From positions 1-7,002 of the forward strand of contig JAKMFM010000136.1 in NCBI GenBank assembly GCA_022425445.1: a DNA stretch of 7,002 bases. The letters run 5' to 3'. Source of the DNA: Planktomarina sp. (GTDB lineage Bacteria > Pseudomonadota > Alphaproteobacteria > Rhodobacterales > Rhodobacteraceae). Under the pieces are notes generated by a model. It did no database searches and had not been told where the DNA came from. It worked only from the letters and a program-made list of their open reading frames with translations. Made by a program: the position numbers and the translations under genes. Shown piece by piece: positions 1 to 6,544 of this stretch (within the stretch, counting starts at the first letter, position 1; each line of letters starts with the position of its first letter).

Positions 1-1644
1 GATTATATTATCGTCGGTGCTGGGTCGGCTGGCTGTGTTTTGGCGAACCGTTTGAGCCGTGACCGAGGCAACCGGGTGCTTTTGCTGGAGGCTGGGCTGG
101 AAGATAAGGCGCTGTCCATAAGAATGCCGGCAGCCTGTTTGTCCAACCTTAAGAGCACAAAACACAATTGGTCTTTTCAAGGGGAAGCGGAGCCAGAACT
201 AGACGGTCGCCAACTTCAGCACGATCGGGGCAAAACCCTTGGGGGATCGTCTTCGATCAATGGCATGTGTTTTATCCGCGGTCATGCGCTGGATTATGAG
301 GGGTGGCGCCAAGCCGGTTGTGAAGGGTGGAGCTACGCAGATGTTCTGCCCTATTTCAAACGCATGGAGAGCTATAGCGGTGGCGCTGATGCGTTTCGCG
401 GCACAGAAGGCCCGCTTAATGTGCAACGGGCTGAAGCCACCGAAACGCTGGCGCAGGCGTTTTTGGAAGCTGGCGCTCAAGCAGGATATCAACGAACGGA
501 TGATATCAGCGGCTATTGCCAAGAAGGTTTTGGTGTTTTCGACCGAACTGTTTTCAAAGGCCAACGTTGGAGCGCTGCGCGCGCTTACTTGGATCCCGCG
601 CGCGGGCGCAAGAATCTGACAATCGTAACGCAGGCTTTGGTGCATCGCTTGATTATGTCCGGTGATCGGGTGACGGGTGTCTTGTATCGTGATCAAAAGG
701 GCGCGCTTGTAAATGTGATGGCGCGGCAAGAAGTCCTGCTTTCTGCCGGTGCGGTCGGCTCACCGCATCTATTGTTGTTGTCTGGTATTGGGCCCAAATC
801 CCATCTGGAGTCCATGGGCATTGCGGTGACGGCGGACTTGCCAGGGGTGGGGCAAAACCTACAGGATCATCCAGATTTTGTATTGCAATTTAGATGCTTG
901 CAGCCAGTGTCTCTTTGGCCAAAGACGAAACCCTGGGCTATGGCTGCTGCGGGCATTCGCTGGCTGATTGCGGGTGACGGGCTGTGTGCGTCCAATCACT
1001 TTGACGCTGTGGCTTGCATTCGGTCGGATGCGGGGGTGGAATATCCTGACATACAGCTGACCATTTCTCCAATTGCGGTGGATGAAAATTGGTCACCTTT
1101 GAAAGAACATGCCTTTCAAATTCATGTAGGTTTGATGCGTGCGCACAGCCGTGGTTCGATTGAGTTACGATCGGATAACCCGGCTGATCCTCCGCGAATC
1201 TTGGCCAATTATCTGCAAGATCCAAGGGATCGCGAATTGATGCGAAAAGGCATTCATTGGGTGCGTGAATTGGTGGAACAGCCTGCGTTTTCTGTTCTCA
1301 AAGGTGTTGAAATTTTCCCAGGCGCGGCCTGTCAATTTGAGGCGGAGCTTGATGCAAAGTTGACCAGCCATACCAGCTCACAATGGCATTTGTCGTGTAC
1401 GGCCCGCATGGGGCCGGCGACGGACCGGCTGGCGGTTGTGGATCCACAAGGCAGGGTGCACGGGGTGTCTGGGCTGCGGGTTGTGGACGCCTCGATTATG
1501 CCCTTTGTGACCAATGGCAATACCAATGCGCCCACGATCATGCTGGCTGAAAAGCTCAGTGATGCCATCCTCGGGCTTGCCCCCCTTGCGCCCATCGACT
1601 TGCAGGTTTGGCAGAGCGCAAATCACAAAGGCGCGCAGCGTTGA
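1..1644 (+). CDS. GMC-family FAD-dependent oxidoreductase, choline dehydrogenase (BetA)-like, 5'-partial
   Basis: The frame is open from base 1, so the start codon lies just outside the window; 547 residues are visible and only a handful seem missing, because the first residues DYIIVGAGSAG are the N-terminal dinucleotide-binding motif that binds FAD. The first GMC signature is near residues 76-89 (RGKTLGGSSSIN) and the second near 250-264 (GAVGSPHLLLLSGIG). The C-terminal substrate domain ends with VVDASIMPF and GNTNAPTIMLAEK. The likely catalytic pair is His463 and Asn509, by analogy with choline oxidase. Colinearity with E. coli BetA runs the whole length (TDD..GY.QEGFG..DRTV; ASNHF; KEH.FQ.HVG.MR), and BetA is about 556 aa. 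The family oxidises alcohols; for BetA this is choline to betaine aldehyde in osmoprotectant synthesis. The substrate is uncertain, because Rhodobacteraceae carry several BetA-like paralogues, the loop WHLSCTARMG differs from the usual HPCGTCKMG, and no bet genes are visible. The family is near certain; BetA itself is only likely. Confidence 0.95.
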   Translation, partial: DYIIVGAGSAGCVLANRLSRDRGNRVLLLEAGLEDKALSIRMPAACLSNLKSTKHNWSFQGEAEPELDGRQLQHDRGKTLGGSSSINGMCFIRGHALDYEGWRQAGCEGWSYADVLPYFKRMESYSGGADAFRGTEGPLNVQRAEATETLAQAFLEAGAQAGYQRTDDISGYCQEGFGVFDRTVFKGQRWSAARAYLDPARGRKNLTIVTQALVHRLIMSGDRVTGVLYRDQKGALVNVMARQEVLLSAGAVGSPHLLLLSGIGPKSHLESMGIAVTADLPGVGQNLQDHPDFVLQFRCLQPVSLWPKTKPWAMAAAGIRWLIAGDGLCASNHFDAVACIRSDAGVEYPDIQLTISPIAVDENWSPLKEHAFQIHVGLMRAHSRGSIELRSDNPADPPRILANYLQDPRDRELMRKGIHWVRELVEQPAFSVLKGVEIFPGAACQFEAELDAKLTSHTSSQWHLSCTARMGPATDRLAVVDPQGRVHGVSGLRVVDASIMPFVTNGNTNAPTIMLAEKLSDAILGLAPLAPIDLQVWQSANHKGAQR

Positions 1645-1711
1645 CCTGAGGGGCGGTACACCATCTCTTTGGTGAAATGCATGGCAAGTTATCAAGATTT
1701 TTATGAGAAAG

Positions 1712-1795
1712 TGGTGGGCGACCCTGGAATCGAACCAGGCGTGCGTCTCCGCGAGGGAGTTACAGTCCCCTGCCACACCTTGCGGCCTGTCGCCC
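1712..1795 (-). tRNA. tRNA-Tyr (anticodon GUA), CCA encoded
   Basis: On the minus strand the acceptor stem GGGCGAC (1795-1789) pairs with GTCGCCC (1722-1716), followed by discriminator A and an encoded CCA (1714-1712). The anticodon loop CTGTAAC carries GTA between G-rich and C-rich stem halves. A long variable arm with a GCG/CGC stem makes it class II, as expected for bacterial tRNA-Tyr. The T arm is CCTGG-TTCGATT-CCAGG. The length is 84 nt. It converges with the GMC gene 67 bp away, and I see no clear T-tract terminator between the two. Confidence 0.97.
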
Positions 1796-1829
1796 ACTTT
1801 GAACTAAGGCAAGTGCCTCGGTTTGGGCA

Positions 1830-1858
1830 CGAGTACGACTTAGAAAATCGCGCGTCAA
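1830..1858 (-). promoter_or_regulatory. candidate sigma-70 promoter for tRNA-Tyr
   Basis: On the minus strand, TTGACG (1858-1853) is a good -35 element. Seventeen bases further on is TACTCG (1835-1830), a poor -10 match. Transcription would start near 1823, giving a leader of roughly 27 nt before the mature tRNA. The call rests on the -35 element and its position upstream of the tRNA; the -10 element is weak. Confidence 0.3.
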
Positions 1859-2047
1859 CCCGAAAATTGTCTGAGATAAGCTGAAGCCGAAATAAGCGTT
1901 TAAACCTCCATTCGGACAGACGATCGGCTTGGATCGAATTCTACGCTGACACATGCGCTGCGCGCGTTTGGGGACCTGCTTAATTGGACAGGAACCTGTG
2001 CCCAGTAGCGTGGTAATTCTCTGAAAAATTTGTTATCATTACTCAAC

Positions 2048-2080
2048 CTGTGGTTCGATGCGCAGTTTTGCATCGCACAG
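2048..2080. repeat. bulged inverted repeat / potential stem-loop
   Basis: The left arm is CTGTG (2048-2052), a three-base bulge GTT, then CGATGC (2056-2061). The right arm is GCATCG (2070-2075) followed directly by CACAG (2076-2080). This gives eleven base pairs around an eight-base loop, GCAGTTTT. There is no T-run after it on either strand, so it does not look like an intrinsic terminator. It could be a regulatory RNA structure or a protein-binding dyad; the function is unknown. Confidence 0.5.
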
Positions 2081-2145
2081 TGACTTAATTCGAGTGATCT
2101 CCACTCAGCCTGGGCACCTTTGATTTTTTTGGTCTGGCCTGGGCG

Positions 2146-2462
2146 GTGTGGTTATATTTACGTGATAAAAATATTTATTTAGCTGGTGTGCATGATTTTT
2201 TGGCCGAATTTAAACCCGACTTTACCGATGATGAAATTGACCTTCGCGAATTATGCGCAGCGCTGTGGCGTGGCAAGTGGTTAATTTTTTCGCCTTTGGC
2301 TATTGTTCCAATGGTGCTGGCTGTTGTCTATCAAAGGCAAACGGGCGCTGCGGTTGTCGTGTTGTGTGGATTTTCGCCATATTTGTTGGATCCTATCTCT
2401 GGGCGGTTCGGCGCGCAAGGCAGCCCGTGTACCGCAGGTCTCGAAAGCTTAAAAGCTCCTAA
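2146..2462 (+). pseudogene. probable remnant of a Wzz-type polysaccharide chain-length determinant (N-terminal part), frameshifted
   Basis: Starting from GTG at 2146, the frame encodes a segment containing DDEIDLRELCAALWRGKWLI followed by a hydrophobic stretch ending in LAVVY. An acidic EIDL motif, then LWRGKW, then the first membrane helix, is how Wzz/polysaccharide co-polymerase proteins begin. Such proteins are normally 300 aa or more, with a large periplasmic domain and a second membrane helix near the C terminus. Here the similarity stops after the first helix. From about 2343 another frame (positions divisible by three) reads a second hydrophobic helix, VVWIFAIFVGSYLWAV, with a basic tail to TAA at 2460-2462. 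The simplest reading is a gene that lost its periplasmic domain and its frame. Without a frameshift, the first frame runs to a stop at 2515-2517 with an implausible tail. The segment looks more A+T-rich than its neighbours. An intact small two-helix membrane protein is the alternative. The start codon is unsure and no good ribosome-binding site is seen. Confidence 0.45.
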
Positions 2463-2606
2463 CCGATGGAGCCATAGTCGCGCTCCTCGCCGTAGCGACA
2501 TGTCCACTGAAAACTAAAGCAGTCTGTGACGCGGATACCCGGAACGTGCGACGCCGGTCGGGGCGTGGATGGTGCGATACGACCTGAAAATGCAATAGAA
2601 TTTGGC

Positions 2607-2636
2607 TTGCGCTTTGCCGCGTCAGCGCTGCATAAG
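2607..2636 (+). promoter_or_regulatory. candidate promoter for rlmB
   Basis: TTGCGC (2607-2612) and CATAAG (2631-2636) are separated by 18 bases and fit a weak sigma-70 promoter. Transcription would start about 20 nt before the rlmB start codon. The matches are imperfect, at roughly four of six positions each. Confidence 0.35.
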
Positions 2637-2663
2637 GTTCCATCGACTTGGAACGGATGACAG

Positions 2664-3455
2664 ATGAAAAAACCCACATGGATTGTTCAAAAAGAGCGAG
2701 AAAAGCGCGCTGCCGCGGCGGAAACCATTTGGCTGTTCGGCATTCATGCGGTGCGAGATGCGCTCTTGAACCCAAAGAGAATGAAGCTGCGATTGCTGGT
2801 GACTAAAAACGCATGCGATCGTCTTGGTGAGGCCATCGCACAAGGGGGTTTGGAGCCTGAGATTGTAGATCCGCGCAAATTTTCGGCACCGATTGATCCT
2901 CAGTCAGTGCATCAAGGGGCTGCATTGGAAGTTAAAGCCCTCGATTGGGGACCTTTGAATGAGGTGGCTGCGGTGCGGCCCGGTGAGGCGCCCGTCATTT
3001 TGTTGCTGGATCGGGTGACAGATCCCCATAACGTGGGGGCGATTTTGCGCTCAGCAGAGGTGTTTGGCGCCGCAGCCGTCATTGCGCCGCATCGCCATTC
3101 TGCACCAGAAACAGGGGCCTTGGCCAAAACGGCGAGCGGCGCATTGGAGCGGCAGCCCTACCTTCGGGTGCAAAATCTTGCGGACACGATGGAGCGGCTG
3201 AAGACGATGGGCTATTTCATTTTTGGACTGGACGGTGAAGCAGAATCGACATTGGAGGCCACATTGGGCCGTCACATAGGCCCAACGGCTTTGGTGCTGG
3301 GGGCGGAAGGGCCGGGCTTGCGGGAGCGCACGAAAGACACTTGTGACGCCCTAGTCAAAATTTCAGCAGCGGGGGGATTTGGCTCGCTCAACGTTTCCAA
3401 TGCCGCGGCTGTCGGCCTTTATGCTGTTACCCGCCAATCGGGCGAATTGGCTTAG
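2664..3455 (+). CDS. rlmB: 23S rRNA (guanosine-2'-O)-methyltransferase RlmB, TrmH/SPOUT family
   Basis: This 263-residue protein matches the TrmH/SpoU class of S-adenosylmethionine-dependent RNA 2'-O-methyltransferases, which have a knotted SPOUT fold. Residues about 20-95 form the L30e-like RNA-binding domain (WLFGIHAVRDAL, then VHQGAALEV). The catalytic domain carries motif 1 at 115-135 (LDRVTDPHNVGAILRSAEVFGA split by a short linker), motif 2 at 210-220 (LVLGAEGPGLR, including Glu215) and motif 3 at 241-248 (SLNVSNAA). RlmB methylates the G2251 ribose in the peptidyl-transferase P loop of 23S rRNA. The length fits the family, at about 245-265 aa. ATG 2664 is used because residues before the domain (MKKPTWIVQKE) look native; the upstream GGAA at 2650-2653 is a weak Shine-Dalgarno about 10 nt away. 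The gene's TAG overlaps the converging hisE stop. The family is certain; RlmB rather than another TrmH paralogue is very likely. Confidence 0.93.
   Translation: MKKPTWIVQKEREKRAAAAETIWLFGIHAVRDALLNPKRMKLRLLVTKNACDRLGEAIAQGGLEPEIVDPRKFSAPIDPQSVHQGAALEVKALDWGPLNEVAAVRPGEAPVILLLDRVTDPHNVGAILRSAEVFGAAAVIAPHRHSAPETGALAKTASGALERQPYLRVQNLADTMERLKTMGYFIFGLDGEAESTLEATLGRHIGPTALVLGAEGPGLRERTKDTCDALVKISAAGGFGSLNVSNAAAVGLYAVTRQSGELA
3433..3451. repeat. inverted repeat at the rlmB/hisE convergence point
   Basis: GCCAAT (3433-3438) and ATTGGC (3446-3451) form a six-base-pair stem with a seven-base loop, inside the last codons of rlmB and directly after the hisE stop on the other strand. On the plus strand a TTTTT run at 3464-3468 follows, but 12 bases too late for a canonical terminator. 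On the minus strand no T-run follows. It is only a weak candidate for ending either transcript. Confidence 0.3.
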
Positions 3456-3757
3456 CGACGGGCTTTTTCGTCAAGGCCGGATTGAGCGGTGCGACGGGAC
3501 AGCTCGGCAAAAACATCGTCCAAGGCGACGTCACGGGAGGCCAGCATCACCAGCAGGTGATAAAGGACATCGGCTGCCTCAGATGTGAGCGCTGCGCGAT
3601 CCCCTTTGACCGCCTCGATCAGGGCCTCAACAGCTTCTTCACCAAATTTCGCGGCGCATTTGTCCGGACCCTTTGACAGGAGTTGCGCGGTCCAGCTGCT
3701 GCCGGGATCTGCGGATTTGCGCGCAATGATGATCTGCTCGAGCTCGTGTAATGTCAT
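3452..3757 (-). CDS. hisE: phosphoribosyl-ATP pyrophosphatase (HisE)
   Basis: HisE hydrolyses N1-phosphoribosyl-ATP to phosphoribosyl-AMP and pyrophosphate, the second step of histidine synthesis, in the cytoplasm. The 101-residue protein has the all-alpha MazG-like fold signature: SWTAQLLSKGPDKCAAKFGEE around residues 21-41 (broken here only as a description), EExxE at Glu40-Glu41-Glu44, and ExxD at Glu60-Asp63 within EAADVLYHLLVML. These acidic residues coordinate magnesium. The length is normal for a stand-alone HisE; hisI is not fused to it or adjacent. It is the last gene of the operon. Its ATG overlaps the hisF stop as ATGA, which suggests translational coupling. Its TAA overlaps the end of the convergent rlmB. 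Confidence 0.97.
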   Translation of the reverse strand: MTLHELEQIIIARKSADPGSSWTAQLLSKGPDKCAAKFGEEAVEALIEAVKGDRAALTSEAADVLYHLLVMLASRDVALDDVFAELSRRTAQSGLDEKARR

Positions 3758-4515
3758 GACATCCTCATTGGAATTCCGGCCGCGGCCATATGGGTTTTGG
3801 CTTCCTGAATGGTGAAATCTCCAAAATGGAAAATTGATGCGGCCAAAACAGCACTTGCGCCTCCTTGGGTGACACCTTCCACCAGGTGTTCCAAAAGGCC
3901 CACGCCTCCGGAGGCGATCACGGGCACCGACGTCGCGTCCGAAATCGCACGAGTCAATGGCAGGTTGAAGCCGGCGCGCGTGCCGTCGCGATCCATAGAG
4001 GTCAGCAATATTTCACCAGCGCCCTTGGAGACAACTGTGCGGGCAAAATCTATGGCGTCAATCCCAGTCGCGCGCCGCCCGCCATGGGTGAAAATTTCCC
4101 ATTTGCCTGGAGCTACGGTTTTGGCGTCTATTGCCACGACAATACATTGGCTGCCAAATTGATTGGCAGATTGGGCGATGACATCGGGATTTGCCACAGC
4201 GGCAGAATTGAAGCTGACCTTATCTGCACCTGCCAACAAAAGGTTGCGCACATCGTCGGGGCTGCGCACTCCGCCACCAACGGTCAGGGGCATGAAACAT
4301 TGCTCGGCTGTTCGCCGGGCGAGATCATACAGTGTGCCGCGGTTTTCATGGGTGGCTTTGATATCAAGAAAGCACAATTCGTCAGCCCCGGCCGCATCAT
4401 AGGCCCGCGCCGCTTCCACGGGGTCGCCTGCGTCCACCAGGTCAACAAAATTCACCCCTTTGACCACGCGCCCGTCAGCCACGTCCAAGCAAGGTATGAT
4501 CCGTGTTTTTAGCAT
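3754..4515 (-). CDS. hisF: imidazole glycerol phosphate synthase, cyclase subunit (HisF)
   Basis: HisF is the cyclase half of IGP synthase. It uses ammonia delivered from HisH to convert PRFAR to imidazole-glycerol phosphate and AICAR. The 253-residue protein is a complete (beta/alpha)8 barrel. The catalytic acid/base pair is visible as Asp11 (RIIPCLDVADG) and Asp130 (IVVAIDAK). Phosphate-binding loops are seen at LTVGGGVRS (about 78-85) and VIASGGVG, and the LLTSMDRDGT segment is also conserved. The frame is open further upstream to an ATG at 4590, but that would put 25 unrelated residues before the canonical MLKTRIIPCLD and run into hisA. ATG 4513-4515 is therefore chosen, supported by AGGAG (4527-4523) seven bases upstream. 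The gap to hisA is 28 nt, and the stop overlaps hisE by ATGA. Confidence 0.98.
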   Translation of the reverse strand: MLKTRIIPCLDVADGRVVKGVNFVDLVDAGDPVEAARAYDAAGADELCFLDIKATHENRGTLYDLARRTAEQCFMPLTVGGGVRSPDDVRNLLLAGADKVSFNSAAVANPDVIAQSANQFGSQCIVVAIDAKTVAPGKWEIFTHGGRRATGIDAIDFARTVVSKGAGEILLTSMDRDGTRAGFNLPLTRAISDATSVPVIASGGVGLLEHLVEGVTQGGASAVLAASIFHFGDFTIQEAKTHMAAAGIPMRMS

Positions 4516-4522
4516 GATCTGT

Positions 4523-4527
4523 CTCCT
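4523..4527 (-). promoter_or_regulatory. Shine-Dalgarno sequence of hisF
   Basis: AGGAG on the minus strand lies seven bases before ATG 4515-4513. It is the strongest ribosome-binding site in the operon. It decides the hisF start over the upstream in-frame ATG at 4590. Confidence 0.75.
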
Positions 4528-4543
4528 ACGCGCGCGTTGCGGG

Positions 4544-5260
4544 TCATGCCAGGGCCGCCAAAGCCTGCGGCAAATCAATCGCCCCATCATAGAGAGCCCG
4601 CCCTGAAATGGCTCCAGAGATCACGCCCGTGGCCTTCAACTCGCGTAGATCTTGCAGGCTGGACACCCCACCCGAGGCAATCACTGGAATGGACACCGCG
4701 CGCGCCAAATCTTCGGTGGCGGCGATATTCGGTCCGCCCATGGCGCCATCGCGGTTAATGTCTGTATAAATAATTGCGGCAATACCGTCCTGCTCGAACT
4801 GTTTGGCTAAATCTGTGATCATAATATCGGTTTTTGTGGCCCAGCCACGGGTCGCCACCCGGCCGTCGCGGGCATCAAGCCCGACGGCAATTTTCCCAGG
4901 ATACGCTTTTGCAGCTTCGCGCACCAAGGCCGGGTTTTCGACGGCCACTGTGCCGAGGATGACCCGTGACAACCCAAGGTCAATCCAGGCTGCTATCGTT
5001 GCCATGTCGCGAATTCCGCCGCCCAATTGGCATGGCACCGAAACAGATGAGAGAATTTCGCGCACGCTGGCATCATTGACTGGCGTGCCTGCGAAGGCAC
5101 CATTGAGATCCACCAGATGAATCCAGCTACAGCCAGCTCGCTCAAAGGCCAAAGCCTGATCTGCGGGGCTATCGTTAAACACAGTCGCTTGGTCCATTTC
5201 GCCCTTATAAAGGCGCACGGCTTGGCCGTCTTTGAGATCAATTGCGGGGTAAAGGATCAT
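4544..5260 (-). CDS. hisA: ProFAR isomerase, 1-(5-phosphoribosyl)-5-[(5-phosphoribosylamino)methylideneamino]imidazole-4-carboxamide isomerase (HisA)
   Basis: HisA performs the Amadori rearrangement of ProFAR to PRFAR, the substrate of the neighbouring HisH/HisF synthase. The 238-residue product is a (beta/alpha)8 barrel homologous to HisF. The catalytic aspartates are Asp8 (MILYPAIDLKDG) and Asp129 (VGLDARDG), with TDINRDGAM at about 166-174 in the second half-barrel. The phosphate loops QLGGGIRD (about 78-85) and VIASGGVSS are intact. An upstream ATG at 5302 would add 14 residues and overlap hisH, so ATG 5258-5260 beginning MILYPAID is chosen. A modest AAGG ribosome-binding site lies about nine bases upstream, in the 29-nt gap after hisH. 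Length and motifs are typical, and nothing is odd. Confidence 0.98.
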   Translation of the reverse strand: MILYPAIDLKDGQAVRLYKGEMDQATVFNDSPADQALAFERAGCSWIHLVDLNGAFAGTPVNDASVREILSSVSVPCQLGGGIRDMATIAAWIDLGLSRVILGTVAVENPALVREAAKAYPGKIAVGLDARDGRVATRGWATKTDIMITDLAKQFEQDGIAAIIYTDINRDGAMGGPNIAATEDLARAVSIPVIASGGVSSLQDLRELKATGVISGAISGRALYDGAIDLPQALAALA

Positions 5261-5289
5261 AGGGTCTCGCCTTGCGTAAAGTTTGGCCG

Positions 5290-5928
5290 CTAGGGGCGCC
5301 AATTGAGGAAATTTGAGATCAGGCGAAGCCCGGTGCTTTGACTTTTCTCAGGATGGAACTGCATGCCGATACGCGTGCCAGAGCCGACAATCGCAGAGAT
5401 TTCACCGTCATAGTCCACATGCGCAAATCTTTGGGTCATGTCCTCGAGGACAAATTGATAAGAATGGACAAAATAGGCGTGATCGCCAGTCTTTAGCCCC
5501 GCCAGCACAGGGTGCGCGCCGGTAATCACCAAATCATTCCAACCCATATGTGGCACTTTCAGGCTGGAAACAGTCGGTTCAATCGGCCGGATATCTCCCG
5601 CGATCCAACCCAAGCCGGAGGTGGTTTGATATTCATGGCCGAAACGCGCCATCATTTGCATGCCAACGCAGATGCCCAAAAAGGGTTTGGCATCTTCTTC
5701 TACCGCCTCCAGCAAGGCCTCATACAGACCCGTTTTTTCTACCAAGGCCGCTTTACATGCGGGAAAGGCGCCGTCCCCTGGCAAGACCAGCCGGTCCGCA
5801 TGGCGTAGCACCTCAGGATCAGAGGTGACAATGACCTCCTCATTGGGCAGCTCTGCCGCCATGCGCTCAAAGGCCTTTTGCGCTGAATGCAAGTTTCCGC
5901 TCTCATAATCGATTAAGGCTGTCAGCAT
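5290..5928 (-). CDS. hisH: imidazole glycerol phosphate synthase, glutamine amidotransferase subunit (HisH)
   Basis: HisH hydrolyses glutamine and passes ammonia through the HisF barrel. The 212-residue protein is a class I glutamine amidotransferase with its triad visible: nucleophile Cys87 in FLGICVGMQ, His192 and Glu194 in QFHPEKS. The oxyanion-strand region LPGDGAF (about 49-55) and the HisF-contacting segment KVPHMGWN (124-131) are also present. The start at ATG 5926-5928 (MLTALIDYESGN) fits the family; an in-frame ATG at 6036 would overlap hisB by more than 100 bases. The gene begins four bases after the hisB stop and has no clear Shine-Dalgarno (AAAGG lies about 18 bases upstream, inside hisB), so ribosomes probably reinitiate from hisB. 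Confidence 0.98.
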   Translation of the reverse strand: MLTALIDYESGNLHSAQKAFERMAAELPNEEVIVTSDPEVLRHADRLVLPGDGAFPACKAALVEKTGLYEALLEAVEEDAKPFLGICVGMQMMARFGHEYQTTSGLGWIAGDIRPIEPTVSSLKVPHMGWNDLVITGAHPVLAGLKTGDHAYFVHSYQFVLEDMTQRFAHVDYDGEISAIVGSGTRIGMQFHPEKSQSTGLRLISNFLNWRP

Positions 5929-5932
5929 GAGC

Positions 5933-6520
5933 TTAAAGGCTGCCTTTGGTCGATGGTATCGTATCAGATTTGCGTGGATCGGTTTCCAACGCATCGCGCA
6001 GCGCGCGGGCGACGGATTTAAAGGTCGCCTCCGCAATATGATGGCTGTTTATCCCGTGTAATTTATCTACATGCAGGGTGATGCCCCCGTGGGTTGAGAG
6101 CGCCTGAAAAAATTCACGCACTAATTCCGTGTCAAAAGTGCCAATTTTTTGGGTTGGCAGATCAAGGTTCCAAGCCAAATAGGGACGGCCGGAAAGATCG
6201 AGAGCGCAGCGCACCAATGCATCATCCATCGCCAGCAGGCAATCGCCATAGCGCCGAATGCCGCGTTTGTCGCCCAGAGCCTGGGTCAGGGCCTGGCCCA
6301 AGGCGATGCCCACATCTTCGACCGTATGATGGTCATCAATGTGCAAATCCCCGGAGCAGCGCACGGTCATATCCATCAAGGCATGACGGGCCAGTTGATC
6401 GAGCATGTGGTCGAAAAAGCCGATGCCGGTCTGATTGTCGTAGAGTCCGGTGCCATCGAGATTGAGGTCGACTGATATTTTGGTCTCTGCGGTATCGCGG
6501 GAAATTTGGACTGTGCGCAT
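5933..6520 (-). CDS. hisB: imidazoleglycerol-phosphate dehydratase (HisB, monofunctional)
   Basis: HisB dehydrates imidazole-glycerol phosphate to imidazole-acetol phosphate; the enzyme is a manganese-dependent 24-mer. The 195-residue protein is only the dehydratase, without the histidinol-phosphatase domain found in enterobacterial HisB. Both halves of the metal-binding duplication are intact: GFFDHMLDQLARH (34-46) and LHIDDHHTVEDVG (59-71) in the first, and HGINSHHIAEATFK (155-168) in the second, with GRPYL at 111-115. ATG 6518-6520 is chosen because the protein begins directly with the expected first strand and AAAGGG (6532-6527) lies six bases upstream. It is the first gene of the operon; hisH follows after four bases. 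Confidence 0.98.
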   Translation of the reverse strand: MRTVQISRDTAETKISVDLNLDGTGLYDNQTGIGFFDHMLDQLARHALMDMTVRCSGDLHIDDHHTVEDVGIALGQALTQALGDKRGIRRYGDCLLAMDDALVRCALDLSGRPYLAWNLDLPTQKIGTFDTELVREFFQALSTHGGITLHVDKLHGINSHHIAEATFKSVARALRDALETDPRKSDTIPSTKGSL

Positions 6521-6544
6521 GGTCTACCCTTTATGTTCCTGAGC

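Larger units (their letters stand above)
1796..2145. other. gene-poor intergenic interval between tRNA-Tyr and the Wzz-like fragment
   Basis: No convincing gene was found on either strand. The interval holds the probable tRNA-Tyr promoter, the dyad ACAGG-AA-CCTGT at 1988-1999, and the bulged hairpin at 2048-2080. It also has a weak plus-strand promoter candidate, TGGTAA (2011-2016) and TATCAT (2034-2039) with a 17-base spacer, which could once have driven the fragment downstream. Minus-strand reading frames that run into the tRNA are artefacts of the tRNA sequence. Confidence 0.5.

Noticed and set aside
1657..1676. Hairpin CACCA-TCTCTT-TGGTG between the GMC gene and tRNA-Tyr as a terminator
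   Set aside because: The stem is only five pairs, with no T-run on either strand.
1669..1954. Short frames on both strands across tRNA-Tyr
   Set aside because: They are read through the tRNA sequence (for example GDPGIEPGVRLR) and have no independent coding support.
1712..2517. Possible genomic-island integration at tRNA-Tyr
   Set aside because: Integration usually uses the tRNA 3' end, which faces the GMC gene. The odd DNA lies on the 5' side, and I see no integrase and no duplicated tRNA end.
2551..2566. Inverted repeat ACGCC-GGTCGG-GGCGT upstream of rlmB
   Set aside because: A five-pair G+C stem is expected by chance in this composition, and nothing else supports a function.
3865..4512. 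A 215-codon plus-strand frame opposite hisF, and similar long frames opposite hisA, hisH and hisB
   Set aside because: These are antisense shadows of well-conserved his genes and carry no recognisable motifs of their own.
4516..4590. Upstream in-frame extension of hisF to an ATG at 4590
   Set aside because: It would add 25 residues unlike any HisF and overlap hisA; a good ribosome-binding site supports the start at 4515.
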